Program-made: the position numbers and the translations under genes | The notes under the pieces: generated by a model | Told to the model about the DNA's origin: nothing | The model's input: the letters and a program-made list of their open reading frames with translations, nothing else | Databases searched by the model: none | DNA from: Rhodanobacter soli | GTDB lineage: Bacteria > Pseudomonadota > Gammaproteobacteria > Xanthomonadales > Rhodanobacteraceae | Direction: 5' to 3' | Assembly: GCF_040548735.1 (NCBI RefSeq) | Contig: NZ_JBEPSD010000003.1 | Span: 124,001 to 188,000 of the forward strand | Length of the DNA stretch: 64,000 nucleotides | Part shown: positions 43,364-53,405 of the stretch, one piece after another | Numbering within the stretch: position 1 is the first letter of the stretch | Layout of the letters: each line of letters starts with the position of its first letter

Positions 43364-45016
43364 TCAGCGCGTGGCGTCGGCCTGGGCGGTTTCGGCGGCG
43401 TCGGCCGGGCTGCGCGCCGGCGGAGTCAGCACCAGCCGGAAGCAGCTGCCGCCGCCGGCCACGCGCACGTACTCCAGCGCCGCCTGGTTCGCGTCGCTCA
43501 TCTGCCGGGCCAGGTACAGTCCCAGGCCGGTGCCGTATTCGTGGGTGGTGTAGAACGGCTCGAAGATCTGCGCGGCCACTTTCGGCGCGATGCCGGGGCC
43601 GCGGTCGATCACTTCCAGAATCGGCACGCCGTGCTCGCCCTGCCGCGTCACCACCATCACCCGTGCCGGTTCGCCGGGCAGGCGGCCGTAGCGCAGCGCG
43701 TTTTGCACCAGGTTCCACACCACCTGCTGCAATTGCTGCGGGTCGGCCACCGCCGCCACCGGGGCGCCGCTGCCGGCGATCACCCGCAGCGAATCGGCGC
43801 CGAGGTCGTTGCCCTGGCAGTATTCGTCGACGAAGTTCTGCGCCCAGTGGCCCAGGTCCAGCGTCTCCGGGCGCGAGCGCTCGCGCCGCGACAGCTGCAG
43901 GATGTTCTCGATGATCTCGTTGAGCCGGATGCAGTGGTTATTGATGATCTCGACCATGCGCTGGTCGGTGGCGTCCATGCTCTTGGACTCGGCCAGCAGC
44001 TGCGCCGAGTAGCGGATCGCTGCCAGCGGGTTGCGGATCTCGTGCGCGATCGAGGCGGACAGCCGGCCCAGCGAAGTGAGCGTGAGCTCCTCGGCGCGGC
44101 GCGACAGCAGCGAGGTGTCGTCGAGGAAGATCAGCACGTGCGAGTCGTCGTTCGGCGCCAGCCGGGTGAAGCGCGGCACCACCTCGGGCACGCCGTCGGC
44201 GAGCTGGGTGGCGGTTTCGTCGAGCTTGCCGGAGGTCATCCAGTGGTACAGCCGGCGCGACAGCTCCGGCGCCAGCTGGCCCAGGTCGCGCTGGTCGGCG
44301 CCGGGGTTGCCCATCAGCATCCACGCCGACTCGTTGATCTGGTGGATGCGGTTGGCGTCGTCGACCAGCAGCACGCCGGTCTTCATGCGGCGGATGATCA
44401 GTTCGTTGACCTGGGCCAGGTTGGCCAGGTCGGTGCTGCGCTGCTCGGCCAGCGCCTCGGTGGCGCGCAGTTGCCGGCCCAGCACGTGGCACAGCGTGGT
44501 GGTGGCGAAGTAGGCGAGGCCGAACAGCGCGGCTTCGAGCAGGTCGCGGTCACCGGGGTTGTTCGCCGATGTGCCGAACAAGGTGTGGCCGAGGATGCCC
44601 AGCGTGGCCAGCGCGGCGAAGAAGCTGGACAGCCGCAGCGGCAGGATCAGCGCGCCGGCGCTGAGGTTCACCGCCAGCATCATCGCGATGCCGATGCGCG
44701 CGTCGTGCATCGCGGCGATCGCCAGCACGGCGGCGGTGATGTCCACGGCCAGGGTCGTCGCCACCACCGTGCGCGCATACGGCATGCTGCGCCGGTTGAA
44801 CAGCAGGGCGACCAAGGCAAACATCAGATACGCCGTGGTCACGGCGCGGGCGAAATCGGGAGTGGCCAGTTCCGGCCAGCCCAGACCCGGCGGGCTGAAT
44901 GCCAGGCCCACGTAGACCAGCGCCTGCACCAGCCGGAAGGCGTTGAGGAACGAGAGCTCGTGGCGGATCGTCGCGGTGCCTGCGCGCGGGACAGTCAAGG
45001 GTGCTGAGCTGGACAT
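43364..45016 (-). CDS. pilS: PilS, membrane sensor kinase for type IV pilus expression
   Basis: 550 residues. Six hydrophobic helices fill ~20-185 (PilS-type membrane sensor). A PAS domain follows ([34 protein letters not shown]). The kinase has [27 protein letters not shown] with the phospho-histidine, then [13 protein letters not shown] and [22 protein letters not shown]. Architecture and the [18 protein letters not shown] box match PilS. It controls PilR activity. Upstream it is divergent from sucC. Downstream, where pilR is usually found, lies the convergent lacI gene of the inserted carbohydrate locus. Confidence 0.88.
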   Translation of the reverse strand: MSSSAPLTVPRAGTATIRHELSFLNAFRLVQALVYVGLAFSPPGLGWPELATPDFARAVTTAYLMFALVALLFNRRSMPYARTVVATTLAVDITAAVLAIAAMHDARIGIAMMLAVNLSAGALILPLRLSSFFAALATLGILGHTLFGTSANNPGDRDLLEAALFGLAYFATTTLCHVLGRQLRATEALAEQRSTDLANLAQVNELIIRRMKTGVLLVDDANRIHQINESAWMLMGNPGADQRDLGQLAPELSRRLYHWMTSGKLDETATQLADGVPEVVPRFTRLAPNDDSHVLIFLDDTSLLSRRAEELTLTSLGRLSASIAHEIRNPLAAIRYSAQLLAESKSMDATDQRMVEIINNHCIRLNEIIENILQLSRRERSRPETLDLGHWAQNFVDEYCQGNDLGADSLRVIAGSGAPVAAVADPQQLQQVVWNLVQNALRYGRLPGEPARVMVVTRQGEHGVPILEVIDRGPGIAPKVAAQIFEPFYTTHEYGTGLGLYLARQMSDANQAALEYVRVAGGGSCFRLVLTPPARSPADAAETAQADATR

Positions 45017-45325
45017 ATGCCGCCTGTACTGGATGGATCAGGGCATTCCCGAGGGTTCCGGCCGAGTATAGACGGGCTGATCGGCCCTGTGCCGTCGTGC
45101 CGGGAAGCGCATTGGAGCGCCCTGCGCGGGCGTTCCGGGCGGGCGGCCCTTTCCATCGGCGCCCGCTTCCGCGAAAATAGGCGGCCGTATTGCGCGTATG
45201 GCCGGTTTCATCCGGCGGCGCACTGCAATTCCGGCAGCGCGTCCATCCGCCGTCCGACCTTCCTGACCCACGCTGAAGTACATGCGTGCGGCCGCCATCG
45301 TTTCTCCGTTCGCTCGAGGTATCGA
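45017..45325. other. Intergenic region between pilS (-) and sucC (+)
   Basis: 309 bp containing the divergent promoters of pilS and sucC. I see an imperfect dyad GGCCGTA/TATGGCC (45183-45203) but no promoter hexamers or riboswitch I can defend, and no ORF with a ribosome binding site. Confidence 0.6.
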
Positions 45326-46489
<1,164 letters not shown>

Positions 46490-46500
46490 GGAGTAATCGA

Positions 46501-47373
46501 ATGAGCGTTTTGGTCAACAAGAACACCAAGGTGATCGTGCAGGGCTTCACCGGCCAGCAGGGCACCTTCCATGCACAGCAGTGCCTCGACTACGGCACCC
46601 AGGTCGTCGGCGGCGTGACCCCGGGCAAGGGCGGCTCCGAGCACATCGGCCTGCCGGTCTTCAACTCGGTCGATGAAGCCGTGCTCGAAACCGGCGCCGA
46701 CGCGTCCGTGATCTTCGTGCCTCCGCCGTTCGCGGCCGACTCGATCCTGGAAGCGATCGACGCAGGCATCAAGGTCATCGTGGCGATCACCGAAGGCATC
46801 CCGGTGCTGGACATGCTCCGCGTGAAGAACGTGCTGCAGCAGCATCCGGAAATCGTGCTGATCGGGCCGAACTGCCCCGGCATCATCACCCCGGGCGAAT
46901 GCAAGATCGGCATCATGCCCGGTCACATCCACAGCAAGGGCCGGGTCGGCGTGGTCTCGCGCTCCGGCACGCTGACCTATGAAGCGGTATTCCAGACCAC
47001 CAACGAAGGCCTCGGCCAGAGCACGGTGATCGGCATCGGCGGCGACCCGATCAACGGGCTCAACTTCATCGACTGCCTCAAGCTCTTTCAGGACGACCCG
47101 CAGACCGAAGGCATCATCATGGTCGGCGAGATCGGCGGCAGCGCCGAGGAAGACGCCGCCGAGTTCATCGGCGAGTACGTGAAGAAGCCGGTCGTTTCGT
47201 TCATCGCCGGGGCCTCGGCTCCGGCCGGCAAGCGCATGGGCCACGCCGGCGCGATCATCTCCGGCGGCAAGGGCACCGCCGCGGCGAAGTTCGCCGCGCT
47301 GGAGAAGGCCGGCGTCACCACGGTGAAGTCGCCGGCGGATCTGGGCAAGGCACTCGCGAAGCTGATGAAGTAA
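46501..47373 (+). CDS. sucD: Succinyl-CoA synthetase, alpha subunit
   Basis: 290 residues starting [20 protein letters not shown]. It has the CoA-binding Rossmann part ([13 protein letters not shown]), [20 protein letters not shown] and the active-site histidine in [11 protein letters not shown]-type sequence [17 protein letters not shown]. The subunit is transiently phosphorylated on that histidine and binds CoA; it works as a complex with SucC. The stop is followed by a strong intrinsic terminator, so sucCD is a two-gene unit. Confidence 0.98.
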   Translation: MSVLVNKNTKVIVQGFTGQQGTFHAQQCLDYGTQVVGGVTPGKGGSEHIGLPVFNSVDEAVLETGADASVIFVPPPFAADSILEAIDAGIKVIVAITEGIPVLDMLRVKNVLQQHPEIVLIGPNCPGIITPGECKIGIMPGHIHSKGRVGVVSRSGTLTYEAVFQTTNEGLGQSTVIGIGGDPINGLNFIDCLKLFQDDPQTEGIIMVGEIGGSAEEDAAEFIGEYVKKPVVSFIAGASAPAGKRMGHAGAIISGGKGTAAAKFAALEKAGVTTVKSPADLGKALAKLMK

Positions 47374-47397
47374 GTCGGGACCGGGTGAACTAAAATG

Positions 47398-47430
47398 CGA
47401 AGGCCGCGATTCGTCGCGGCCTTCGTCATT
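47398..47430 (+). terminator. Intrinsic terminator of sucCD
   Basis: CGAAGGCCGCG (47398-47408) and CGCGGCCTTCG (47415-47425) form an 11-bp stem with a 6-nt loop, followed by TCATTTC. It lies 24 bp after the sucD stop and just before nadE. Confidence 0.75.
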
Positions 47431-47444
47431 TCTGGAGCACGTTC

Positions 47445-49076
47445 ATGGCAAGGCTGCGTCTGGCACTGGCCCAATACGATTTCCCGGTCGGTGCGGTGGC
47501 GGCGAATGCCGCCAAAGCCGGCGACCTGATCGCGCGGGCGCGCAGCGGCGGCGCCGCGCTGGTGGCGTTTCCCGAATTGACCCTGAGCGGCTATCCGCCG
47601 GAGGACCTGTTGCTACGGCCGAGCTTCCTGGCCGCCTGCGATAGCGAGCTGGCCGCCCTGGCGGCGGCGACCAATGGCATCGCGGCCCTGGTCGGCCACC
47701 CGCACAGCGAGGGCGAGGTGTTCAACGCGGCCAGCCTGCTGCGCGACGGCAGGGTGGACTGCACCGCGCACAAGCAGGCGCTGCCGAATTACGGTGTGTT
47801 CGACGACAAGCGCTATTTCCGCCCCGGCCACGCCTCGGTCACGAGCGTGATCGATGGCGTCAGCGTCGGCCTGCTGATCTGCGAGGACGTGTGGCAGCCG
47901 GAGGCGGCGGCGCAGGCCGCAGCGGCCGGCGCCGAGCTGCTGGTGGTGATCAACGCCTCGCCGTGGGACGAGCGCAAGCAGACCGAGCGCGAGGCCGTGC
48001 TGCAGGCGCGGGCGCGCGAAACCGGCTGCGCGATCGCCTACCTCAACCTGGTCGGCGGGCAGGACGAGGTGGTCTACGACGGCGGCTCGCTGCTGGTGAA
48101 CGGCGATGGCTCGGTCGCCGCGCGCGCGCCGACCTTCGTCGATGCGCTGCTGTGGGCCGAGTTCGATCCGGCCACACGCACCTTGTCGGCGGAAGACTGG
48201 CCGGTTGCCGCCGACGCCTCGCTGGAGGCGACGCTGTACGCGGCACTGGTGCGCGGCACCCGCGACTACATCGACAAGAACGGCTTCGGTGGCGTGCTGC
48301 TGGGCCTGTCCGGCGGCATCGACTCCGCGCTGACGCTGGCGCTGGCGGTCGAGGCGTTGGGCGCGCAGCGGGTCACCGCGGTGATGATGCCCACCCGCTA
48401 CACCTCGCAGTTGTCGCTGGACGGCGCACGCGCGCAGGCCGAGCTGCTCGGCGTGGACTATCACGTGATCGACATCGAGCCGACCTACCAGTCGTTCATC
48501 GGGGCGCTGACTCCGGCGTTCGCCGGCAAGGGCGCCGACACCACCGAGGAAAACCTGCAGTCGCGCATTCGTGGCGCGATGCTGATGGCGCTGTCCAACA
48601 AGCATGGCCGGCTGCTGCTGGCGACCGGCAACAAGAGCGAGATGGCGGTGGGCTACGCCACCTTGTACGGCGACATGTGCGGTGCCTATGCGCCGCTGAA
48701 GGACGTCTACAAGACCGTGGTGTACCGCCTGTCGCGCTGGCGCAATGCGCTGGCGGTGCGCGCCGGCGAAGCCGAACGGATTCCGCCGGCGGTGATCGAA
48801 CGCCCGCCTTCGGCCGAACTGCGCGACAACCAGACCGACCAGGATTCGCTGCCGCCGTACGACGAACTGGACGCGATCCTGGCCCGCTTCATCGAGGCCG
48901 AGCAGTCGCAGGCGGAGATCGTGGCGCAGGGTTTCCATGCCGACGTGGTGCGCCGGGTGGTGCGGCTGGTGCTGTTGAACGAGTTCAAGCGCCGGCAGTC
49001 GGCGCCGGGTCCGCGCGTGACCACCCGCGCCTTCGGCCGCGAACGGCGTTATCCCATCACTTCCGGATGGCGCTAA
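47445..49076 (+). CDS. nadE: Glutamine-dependent NAD+ synthetase
   Basis: 543 residues, two domains. The N-terminal nitrilase-type glutaminase has the E-K-C triad in FPELTLSGYPPEDLL, LPNYGVFDDKRYF and GLLICEDVW. The C-terminal synthetase has the ATP pyrophosphatase loop LGLSGGIDSALTLAL (~283) and TGNKSEMAVGYATLYGD, then the nicotinate-site region. It amidates deamido-NAD to NAD+ with ammonia channelled from glutamine, the last step of NAD synthesis. Start supported by GGAG 9 nt upstream. Monocistronic, bounded by terminators on both sides. Confidence 0.97.
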   Translation: MARLRLALAQYDFPVGAVAANAAKAGDLIARARSGGAALVAFPELTLSGYPPEDLLLRPSFLAACDSELAALAAATNGIAALVGHPHSEGEVFNAASLLRDGRVDCTAHKQALPNYGVFDDKRYFRPGHASVTSVIDGVSVGLLICEDVWQPEAAAQAAAAGAELLVVINASPWDERKQTEREAVLQARARETGCAIAYLNLVGGQDEVVYDGGSLLVNGDGSVAARAPTFVDALLWAEFDPATRTLSAEDWPVAADASLEATLYAALVRGTRDYIDKNGFGGVLLGLSGGIDSALTLALAVEALGAQRVTAVMMPTRYTSQLSLDGARAQAELLGVDYHVIDIEPTYQSFIGALTPAFAGKGADTTEENLQSRIRGAMLMALSNKHGRLLLATGNKSEMAVGYATLYGDMCGAYAPLKDVYKTVVYRLSRWRNALAVRAGEAERIPPAVIERPPSAELRDNQTDQDSLPPYDELDAILARFIEAEQSQAEIVAQGFHADVVRRVVRLVLLNEFKRRQSAPGPRVTTRAFGRERRYPITSGWR

Positions 49077-49130
49077 CCCCTCAAGGCAGACGATCACCCA
49101 AGTGCCTGCAGGAAGCGAACCCGCATGGCA

Positions 49131-49219
49131 CGTTCGCTCCCTCTCCCTCGGGCGACCGAAGGGAGTCCCTTTGCGGGTGAGAGGGTTGGGGGTGAGGGTG
49201 CGGGACTTGCGAAAGTCCC
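49131..49219. repeat. Probable dispersed intergenic repeat with hairpins
   Basis: CTCCCTCTCCCTC near 49137-49149 is mirrored by GAGAGGGTTGGGGGTGAGGG further on (49181-49200), with GACCGAAGGGAGTCCCTTTGC between. An additional hairpin GGGACTT/AAGTCCC occupies 49202-49219. This composition resembles the palindromic intergenic elements scattered through many proteobacterial genomes. Only one copy is in the window, so the repeat status is inferred from pattern. Confidence 0.45.
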
Positions 49220-49226
49220 ATAAAAA

Positions 49227-49246
49227 AGCCGGCAATTATGCCGGCT
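49227..49246. terminator. Bidirectional intrinsic terminator between nadE and bamD
   Basis: AGCCGGCA (49227-49234) and TGCCGGCT (49239-49246) form an 8-bp stem with an ATTA loop. It is flanked by AAAAAA on the left and CTTTAGTTTT on the right, giving U-tracts on both strands for the convergent nadE and bamD. Confidence 0.88.
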
Positions 49247-49275
49247 CTTTAGTTTTCAGGTGAATCGATGGCCGC

Positions 49276-50109
49276 TCAATGATGCCCCGAGAACGGCACC
49301 ATCTTGCGCAGCGTGGAAGGCGCATGCGGCCACTTGGCATCGGTCAGGTACGGATGATCGGGATAGTTCAGCGCCAGCACCTGGCGGCTCTGGTCGGCCA
49401 GGTTCTTCTGGTCCAGCGCCAGGTAGCTGCGGGTGAGGATGGCCAGCGCGTCGCCGGCCTGCGGGGCCTGCTGGTAGTGCTCGATCACGTACTGCGCACG
49501 GTCGGCGGCGGCGATGTAGGCCTTGTTGCGCAGGTAGAACTCGGCCACGTTGATCTCGTACTGGGCCAGCACGTTGCGCAGGTAGATCATGCGCTGGCGC
49601 GCGTCTGCCGTGTAGGCACTGTCCGGGAAGCGCCGCGACAGCTCGGAGAAGTCGTCGAACGACTGCAGGTTGTAGCCCTGGTCGCGGCGCGCCTGCGAGC
49701 CTTCGCGGTTGATGTAGCGCTCGATCACGCCGCTGGTGCGATCAAAATTGATCAGTCCGCGCAGGTAATAGGCATAATCGACGTGTTTGTTGGTCGGATA
49801 GGTCTTGATGAAGCGGTTCACGGTCGACAAGGCATCATCCGGCTGGTTGTCCTTGTACTGTGCGTAGGCCAGCTCGAGTTGGGCCTGCTCGTTGTATTCG
49901 CCCGACGGGAAGCGCGCGATCAGGCGCTGGTAGGCCTTGGTGGCGGCCGCGTAGTCGGCGTTTTGCAGCGAGGCATGCGCGTTGTCGTACAGCGCGACCA
50001 GCGGCATCGTGTCGATGGATTCGCGTTTCGACTTGAACATCGAACATGCGCTCATCGACACGGCGAGCGCCAGCACCACAAGCACTTTCAGAACGGGCAA
50101 TTTGGACAT
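49276..50109 (-). CDS. bamD: BamD, outer-membrane protein assembly lipoprotein
   Basis: 277 residues from the ATG giving MSKLPVLKVLVVLALAVSMS followed by AC, a compact lipoprotein signal with lipobox SMSAC. Starts at 50142 or 50196 would only lengthen the n-region. The mature protein is helical TPR-like: LYDNAHASLQNADYAAATKAYQRLIARFPSGEYNEQAQLELAYAQYK, then GLINFDRTS and RQRMIYLRNVLAQYEINVAEFYLRNKAYIAAADRAQYVIEHY. BamD is an essential partner of BamA in beta-barrel insertion. It is divergent from rluD, an arrangement conserved in gammaproteobacteria. The exact start is uncertain; the identity is not. Confidence 0.95.
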   Translation of the reverse strand: MSKLPVLKVLVVLALAVSMSACSMFKSKRESIDTMPLVALYDNAHASLQNADYAAATKAYQRLIARFPSGEYNEQAQLELAYAQYKDNQPDDALSTVNRFIKTYPTNKHVDYAYYLRGLINFDRTSGVIERYINREGSQARRDQGYNLQSFDDFSELSRRFPDSAYTADARQRMIYLRNVLAQYEINVAEFYLRNKAYIAAADRAQYVIEHYQQAPQAGDALAILTRSYLALDQKNLADQSRQVLALNYPDHPYLTDAKWPHAPSTLRKMVPFSGHH

Positions 50110-50213
50110 CGGCAGCTTGGGCGAGTCGATTGTTGGGCGCATAAGGAAAGAATTCAGATGTTTGAGCGAAAAGGCATGATAGCCGAAACCGGCCACAGCC
50201 CGTGGAGGCCGGC

Positions 50214-51188
50214 ATGACCACGATCCGGCACGAAGCGGAGGTACCGCGGGGTGCGGCGGGACGCAGGTTCGACCAGGCTCTGGCCGAGATGTTCCCCGAT
50301 TATTCGCGTTCGCGGCTCAGCGGCTGGATCAAGTCCGGTGCGGTGACCCTGGACGGCGTGCAGGCACCGCCGCGGCAGCTGCTGCGGGGCGGCGAGCAGG
50401 TATGCCTGCAGGTCGAGCTGGAAAACGAGGTGTCCAGCGCACCGGAGGACATCGCGCTGGACGTGGTGCACGAGGACGCGCACCTGCTGGTGCTGAACAA
50501 GCCGGCCGGGCTGGTCGTCCACCCCGGCGCCGGCAATCCGGCCGGCACCCTGCTGAACGCGTTGCTGCACCACGATCCGAAACTGGCCGAACTGCCGCGG
50601 GCCGGCATCGTGCACCGGCTGGACAAGGACACTTCCGGCCTGATGGTGGTGGCGCGGACGCTGCCGACGTACACCGCGCTGGTCGACCTGCTATCGCGCC
50701 ACGAGGTGGAGCGCCAGTACGAGGCGGTGGTGCTGGGCACGATGGTGGCCGGCGGCACGGTGGATGCGCCGATCGGCCGCAGCATGGGCGACCGCCTGCG
50801 CCAGGCAGTGCGCGACGAGGAAGACGGCAAGCGCGCGGTGACCCATTACCGCCTGCGCGAACGCTTCCGCGCGCACAGCCTGCTGCAGTGCCAGCTGGAG
50901 ACCGGCCGTACCCACCAGATCCGCGTGCACCTGGCGCATGCCGGCCACCCGCTGGTGGGCGACCCGCTGTACGGCGGCGGCCTGAAGTTGCCCAAGGGCG
51001 CCTCGACGGAGCTGGTGGCCGTGCTGCGCGGTTTCCGCCGGCAGGCGCTGCATGCCGAGAAGCTGTCGTTCATCCATCCGGCCAGCGGCGAGGCGCTGTC
51101 GTTCGGCGCCGAGCGGCCGGCCGATCAACTGGCGCTGATCGAGGCGCTGCGCGCGGACATGGCCGAACACGGTTCGGAGCATTACTGA
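50214..51188 (+). CDS. rluD: 23S rRNA pseudouridine(1911/1915/1917) synthase RluD
   Basis: 324 residues from the ATG preceded by GGAGG; the GTG at 50202 overlaps that site and is unlikely. An S4-like RNA-binding domain comes first ([32 protein letters not shown]). The catalytic domain has [26 protein letters not shown] and the active-site aspartate in [16 protein letters not shown]. The context bamD-rluD-pgeF matches the rluD locus. It converts uridines of helix 69 of 23S rRNA to pseudouridine. Confidence 0.96.
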   Translation: MTTIRHEAEVPRGAAGRRFDQALAEMFPDYSRSRLSGWIKSGAVTLDGVQAPPRQLLRGGEQVCLQVELENEVSSAPEDIALDVVHEDAHLLVLNKPAGLVVHPGAGNPAGTLLNALLHHDPKLAELPRAGIVHRLDKDTSGLMVVARTLPTYTALVDLLSRHEVERQYEAVVLGTMVAGGTVDAPIGRSMGDRLRQAVRDEEDGKRAVTHYRLRERFRAHSLLQCQLETGRTHQIRVHLAHAGHPLVGDPLYGGGLKLPKGASTELVAVLRGFRRQALHAEKLSFIHPASGEALSFGAERPADQLALIEALRADMAEHGSEHY

Positions 51189-51260
51189 CAGGAGAGCGCA
51201 GGAACGCGAGCCGGCGAGTATGCGATGCTTGCGACTTCCCGTTCCCGTCCCCCGGAAACC

Positions 51261-52004
51261 ATGACCGATACCTGGATATTCCCCGACTGGCCGGCCCCGT
51301 CGCGGGTCCACGCGGCGATCACCACGCGGCAGGGGCCAGGCATCTCGGCGGCGCCGTTCGACCGCTTCAACCTCGGCCTGCGCAGCGCTGACGCCGTCGA
51401 TGCGGTGCAGGCCAACCGCAGCGCGTTGCAGCAGGCGCTACGGCTGCCGTCGGCGCCGCGCTGGCTGCGCCAGGTGCATGGCGCCGGCGTGGCCGAGCTG
51501 GGGCCCTTGCCCAGCGCGGATGAGCCGCAGGCGGATGCAGCGGTGTCGCACATTCCCGGCACGGTGCTGGCCATCCTTACCGCCGACTGCCTGCCGGTGC
51601 TGTTCTGCGCCGACGACGGCGGCGAGATCGCGGCGGCGCATGCCGGCTGGCGCGGCCTGGCCGGCGGCGTGCTGGAGGCGACCCTGACCCAGCTGGGAAC
51701 CCCGCCGGCGCGGCTGCTGGCGTGGCTGGGGCCGTGCATCGGCGCGGCTTCGTACGAGGTGGGCGAGGAGGTCCGCGCCGCGTTCGTGGCACACGCTGCG
51801 GCCGCGGCGGAATGTTTCGTGGCGACCCGGCCCGGCCACTGGCGCTGCGATCTGGCCGGACTGGCGCGACAGCGGCTGGCGGCGGCGGGCGTCAACCGGA
51901 TCCACGGCGGCGGTTTCGATACGCACGCCGACCCGCGTTTCTATTCCTACCGCCGCGATGGCGCCCGCAGCGGCCGCTTCGCCAGCCTGATCTGGCTGGC
52001 ATGA
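51261..52004 (+). CDS. pgeF: PgeF/YfiH family peptidoglycan-editing factor (multicopper-like laccase-domain protein)
   Basis: 247 residues from the ATG giving MTDTWIFPDWPAP, where family similarity starts; an in-frame ATG at 51225 is possible but poorly placed. Metal-site motifs are RQVHGAGV, ILTADCLPVLFC and AAHAGWRGLAGGVL, then GPCIGAASYEVGEEV. Family members act as purine nucleoside phosphorylases/adenosine deaminases in vitro. PgeF in E. coli prevents misincorporation of serine in peptidoglycan precursors. It follows rluD as in E. coli. Its stop is only 15 bp from the convergent otsA stop. Confidence 0.93.
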   Translation: MTDTWIFPDWPAPSRVHAAITTRQGPGISAAPFDRFNLGLRSADAVDAVQANRSALQQALRLPSAPRWLRQVHGAGVAELGPLPSADEPQADAAVSHIPGTVLAILTADCLPVLFCADDGGEIAAAHAGWRGLAGGVLEATLTQLGTPPARLLAWLGPCIGAASYEVGEEVRAAFVAHAAAAAECFVATRPGHWRCDLAGLARQRLAAAGVNRIHGGGFDTHADPRFYSYRRDGARSGRFASLIWLA

Positions 52005-52019
52005 GCGCGGGCAGGGGCG

Positions 52020-53405
52020 TCAGCGGCACAAGGCCTGCAGGAATGCATTGCACCAGACCGTGATGTCGTTTTTTTGCAGCACCGCCATCATCGCGTTCCA
52101 GCGCTGGCGGCGCTCGGCCAGCGGCATGTTGAGGGCCTGCTGCAGGGCATCGGCGACTTCCTCGGTGTCGGCGGGGTTCACCAGCAGCGCGTCGGTGAGT
52201 TCCTGCGCGGCACCGGCGAAGCGCGACAGCACCAGCACGCGGGGATCCTCGGGATCCTGGCTGGCCACGTACTCCTTGGCGACCAGGTTCATGCCGTCGC
52301 GCAGCGGGGTGACCAGGCCGACCCGCGCGGTGCGGTAATAGCCGGTCAGCAGCTTTTGCGGAAACGACTTGTTGATGTAGCGGATCGGCGCCCAGTCCGG
52401 CGCGGCGTACTTGCCGTTGATGTGGCCGGCGCTGCGTTCCAGTTCGCGGCGGATCTGCCGGTATTCCAGCACCGCCCCGCGCGAGGGCGGCGCGATCTGC
52501 AGGAAGGTGATCCGTCGATGCAGCTCGGGCGCGCGTTCGAGCAGCCGCGCATATGCCTGGAAGCGCTGCGGCAGGCCCTTGGAGTAATCCAGCCGGTCGA
52601 CCCCGATGATCAGCGAGCGGCCTTCCAGGCTGTCGCGCAGCTGGCCGATCTCCCGGTTCGATCCGGCGGTGCGTGCCGCTTCGGCAATGCCGGCGGTGTC
52701 GATGCTGATCGGGAAGGCGGCGCCGCGGAACAGGCGTCCGTTCGCGCTGCGCATGCGCCCGTCGCGGCGCATCGTGGCGCCGGTCTCGTGCAGGAAATAG
52801 TCTTCCAGCGCACGCAGGTCGCGGGTGGTGTGCACGCCGATCAGGTCGTAGCTGGCCAGGGTTTCCAGCAGCTCGCGGTGGTTGGGCAGCGCGATCAGCA
52901 GGCCGGCGGCGGGCAGCGGCGTGTGCAGGAAGAAGCCGATGCGGTTCTTCACGCCGCGCCGGCGCAGCATCGCGGCCAGTGGAATCAGGTGGTAGTCGTG
53001 CACCCAGATGACGTCATCGGGCGCGATGAGCTGCCTTAGCCGGTCGGCGAAGGTTTCATTGACCCGCAGATAGCCGTGCAGGTGGCTGCGCTGGTAATCG
53101 ACCAGGTCGGGTCGGTAGTGCAGCATCGGCCACAGCGCGCCGTTGGCGAAGCCGGTGTAGAAGTCGTCGTAGTCGGCCCGCGACAGGTCGATGGTGGCGT
53201 AGTCGACTTTCGCATCGTGCAACCGGTGCACCTGGGTTGCCGTCTCGGCGGCGAGCTTGCCGCTCCAGCCGAACCACAGGCCGCCACGTTCGCGCAGTGC
53301 CGCCTGCAACGCGGAAGCGAGGCCGCCGGCAGCGTTCTGGCGCGGCAGCGCGACGCGGTTGGACACCACCACCAGGCGCGCGCCGGCTTGGCGTGGCGTG
53401 GTCAC
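52020..53405 (-). CDS. otsA: Trehalose-6-phosphate synthase
   Basis: 461 residues. The start is a GTG at 53405 whose TGA-containing overlap (GTGA) couples it to the GH15 gene; the frame continues upstream without an N-terminus that fits the family. GT20 motifs: LVVVSNRVALPRQNAAGGLASAL, ERGGLWFGWSGK, DVIWVHDYHLIPLAAMLR, GFFLHTPLP, GVDRLDYSKGLPQRFQAY and TPLRDGMNLVAKEYVASQ. It joins UDP- (or another NDP-) glucose to glucose 6-phosphate; OtsB then dephosphorylates. Trehalose protects against osmotic, cold and desiccation stress. It is the last gene of otsB-GH15-otsA. Confidence 0.95.
   Translation of the reverse strand: MTTPRQAGARLVVVSNRVALPRQNAAGGLASALQAALRERGGLWFGWSGKLAAETATQVHRLHDAKVDYATIDLSRADYDDFYTGFANGALWPMLHYRPDLVDYQRSHLHGYLRVNETFADRLRQLIAPDDVIWVHDYHLIPLAAMLRRRGVKNRIGFFLHTPLPAAGLLIALPNHRELLETLASYDLIGVHTTRDLRALEDYFLHETGATMRRDGRMRSANGRLFRGAAFPISIDTAGIAEAARTAGSNREIGQLRDSLEGRSLIIGVDRLDYSKGLPQRFQAYARLLERAPELHRRITFLQIAPPSRGAVLEYRQIRRELERSAGHINGKYAAPDWAPIRYINKSFPQKLLTGYYRTARVGLVTPLRDGMNLVAKEYVASQDPEDPRVLVLSRFAGAAQELTDALLVNPADTEEVADALQQALNMPLAERRQRWNAMMAVLQKNDITVWCNAFLQALCR

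Noticed and set aside
45116-45140. Small GC hairpin in the sucC leader as a possible riboswitch
   Set aside because: Only short GC-rich complementarity that is expected by chance at this composition; no conserved riboswitch core was recognised.
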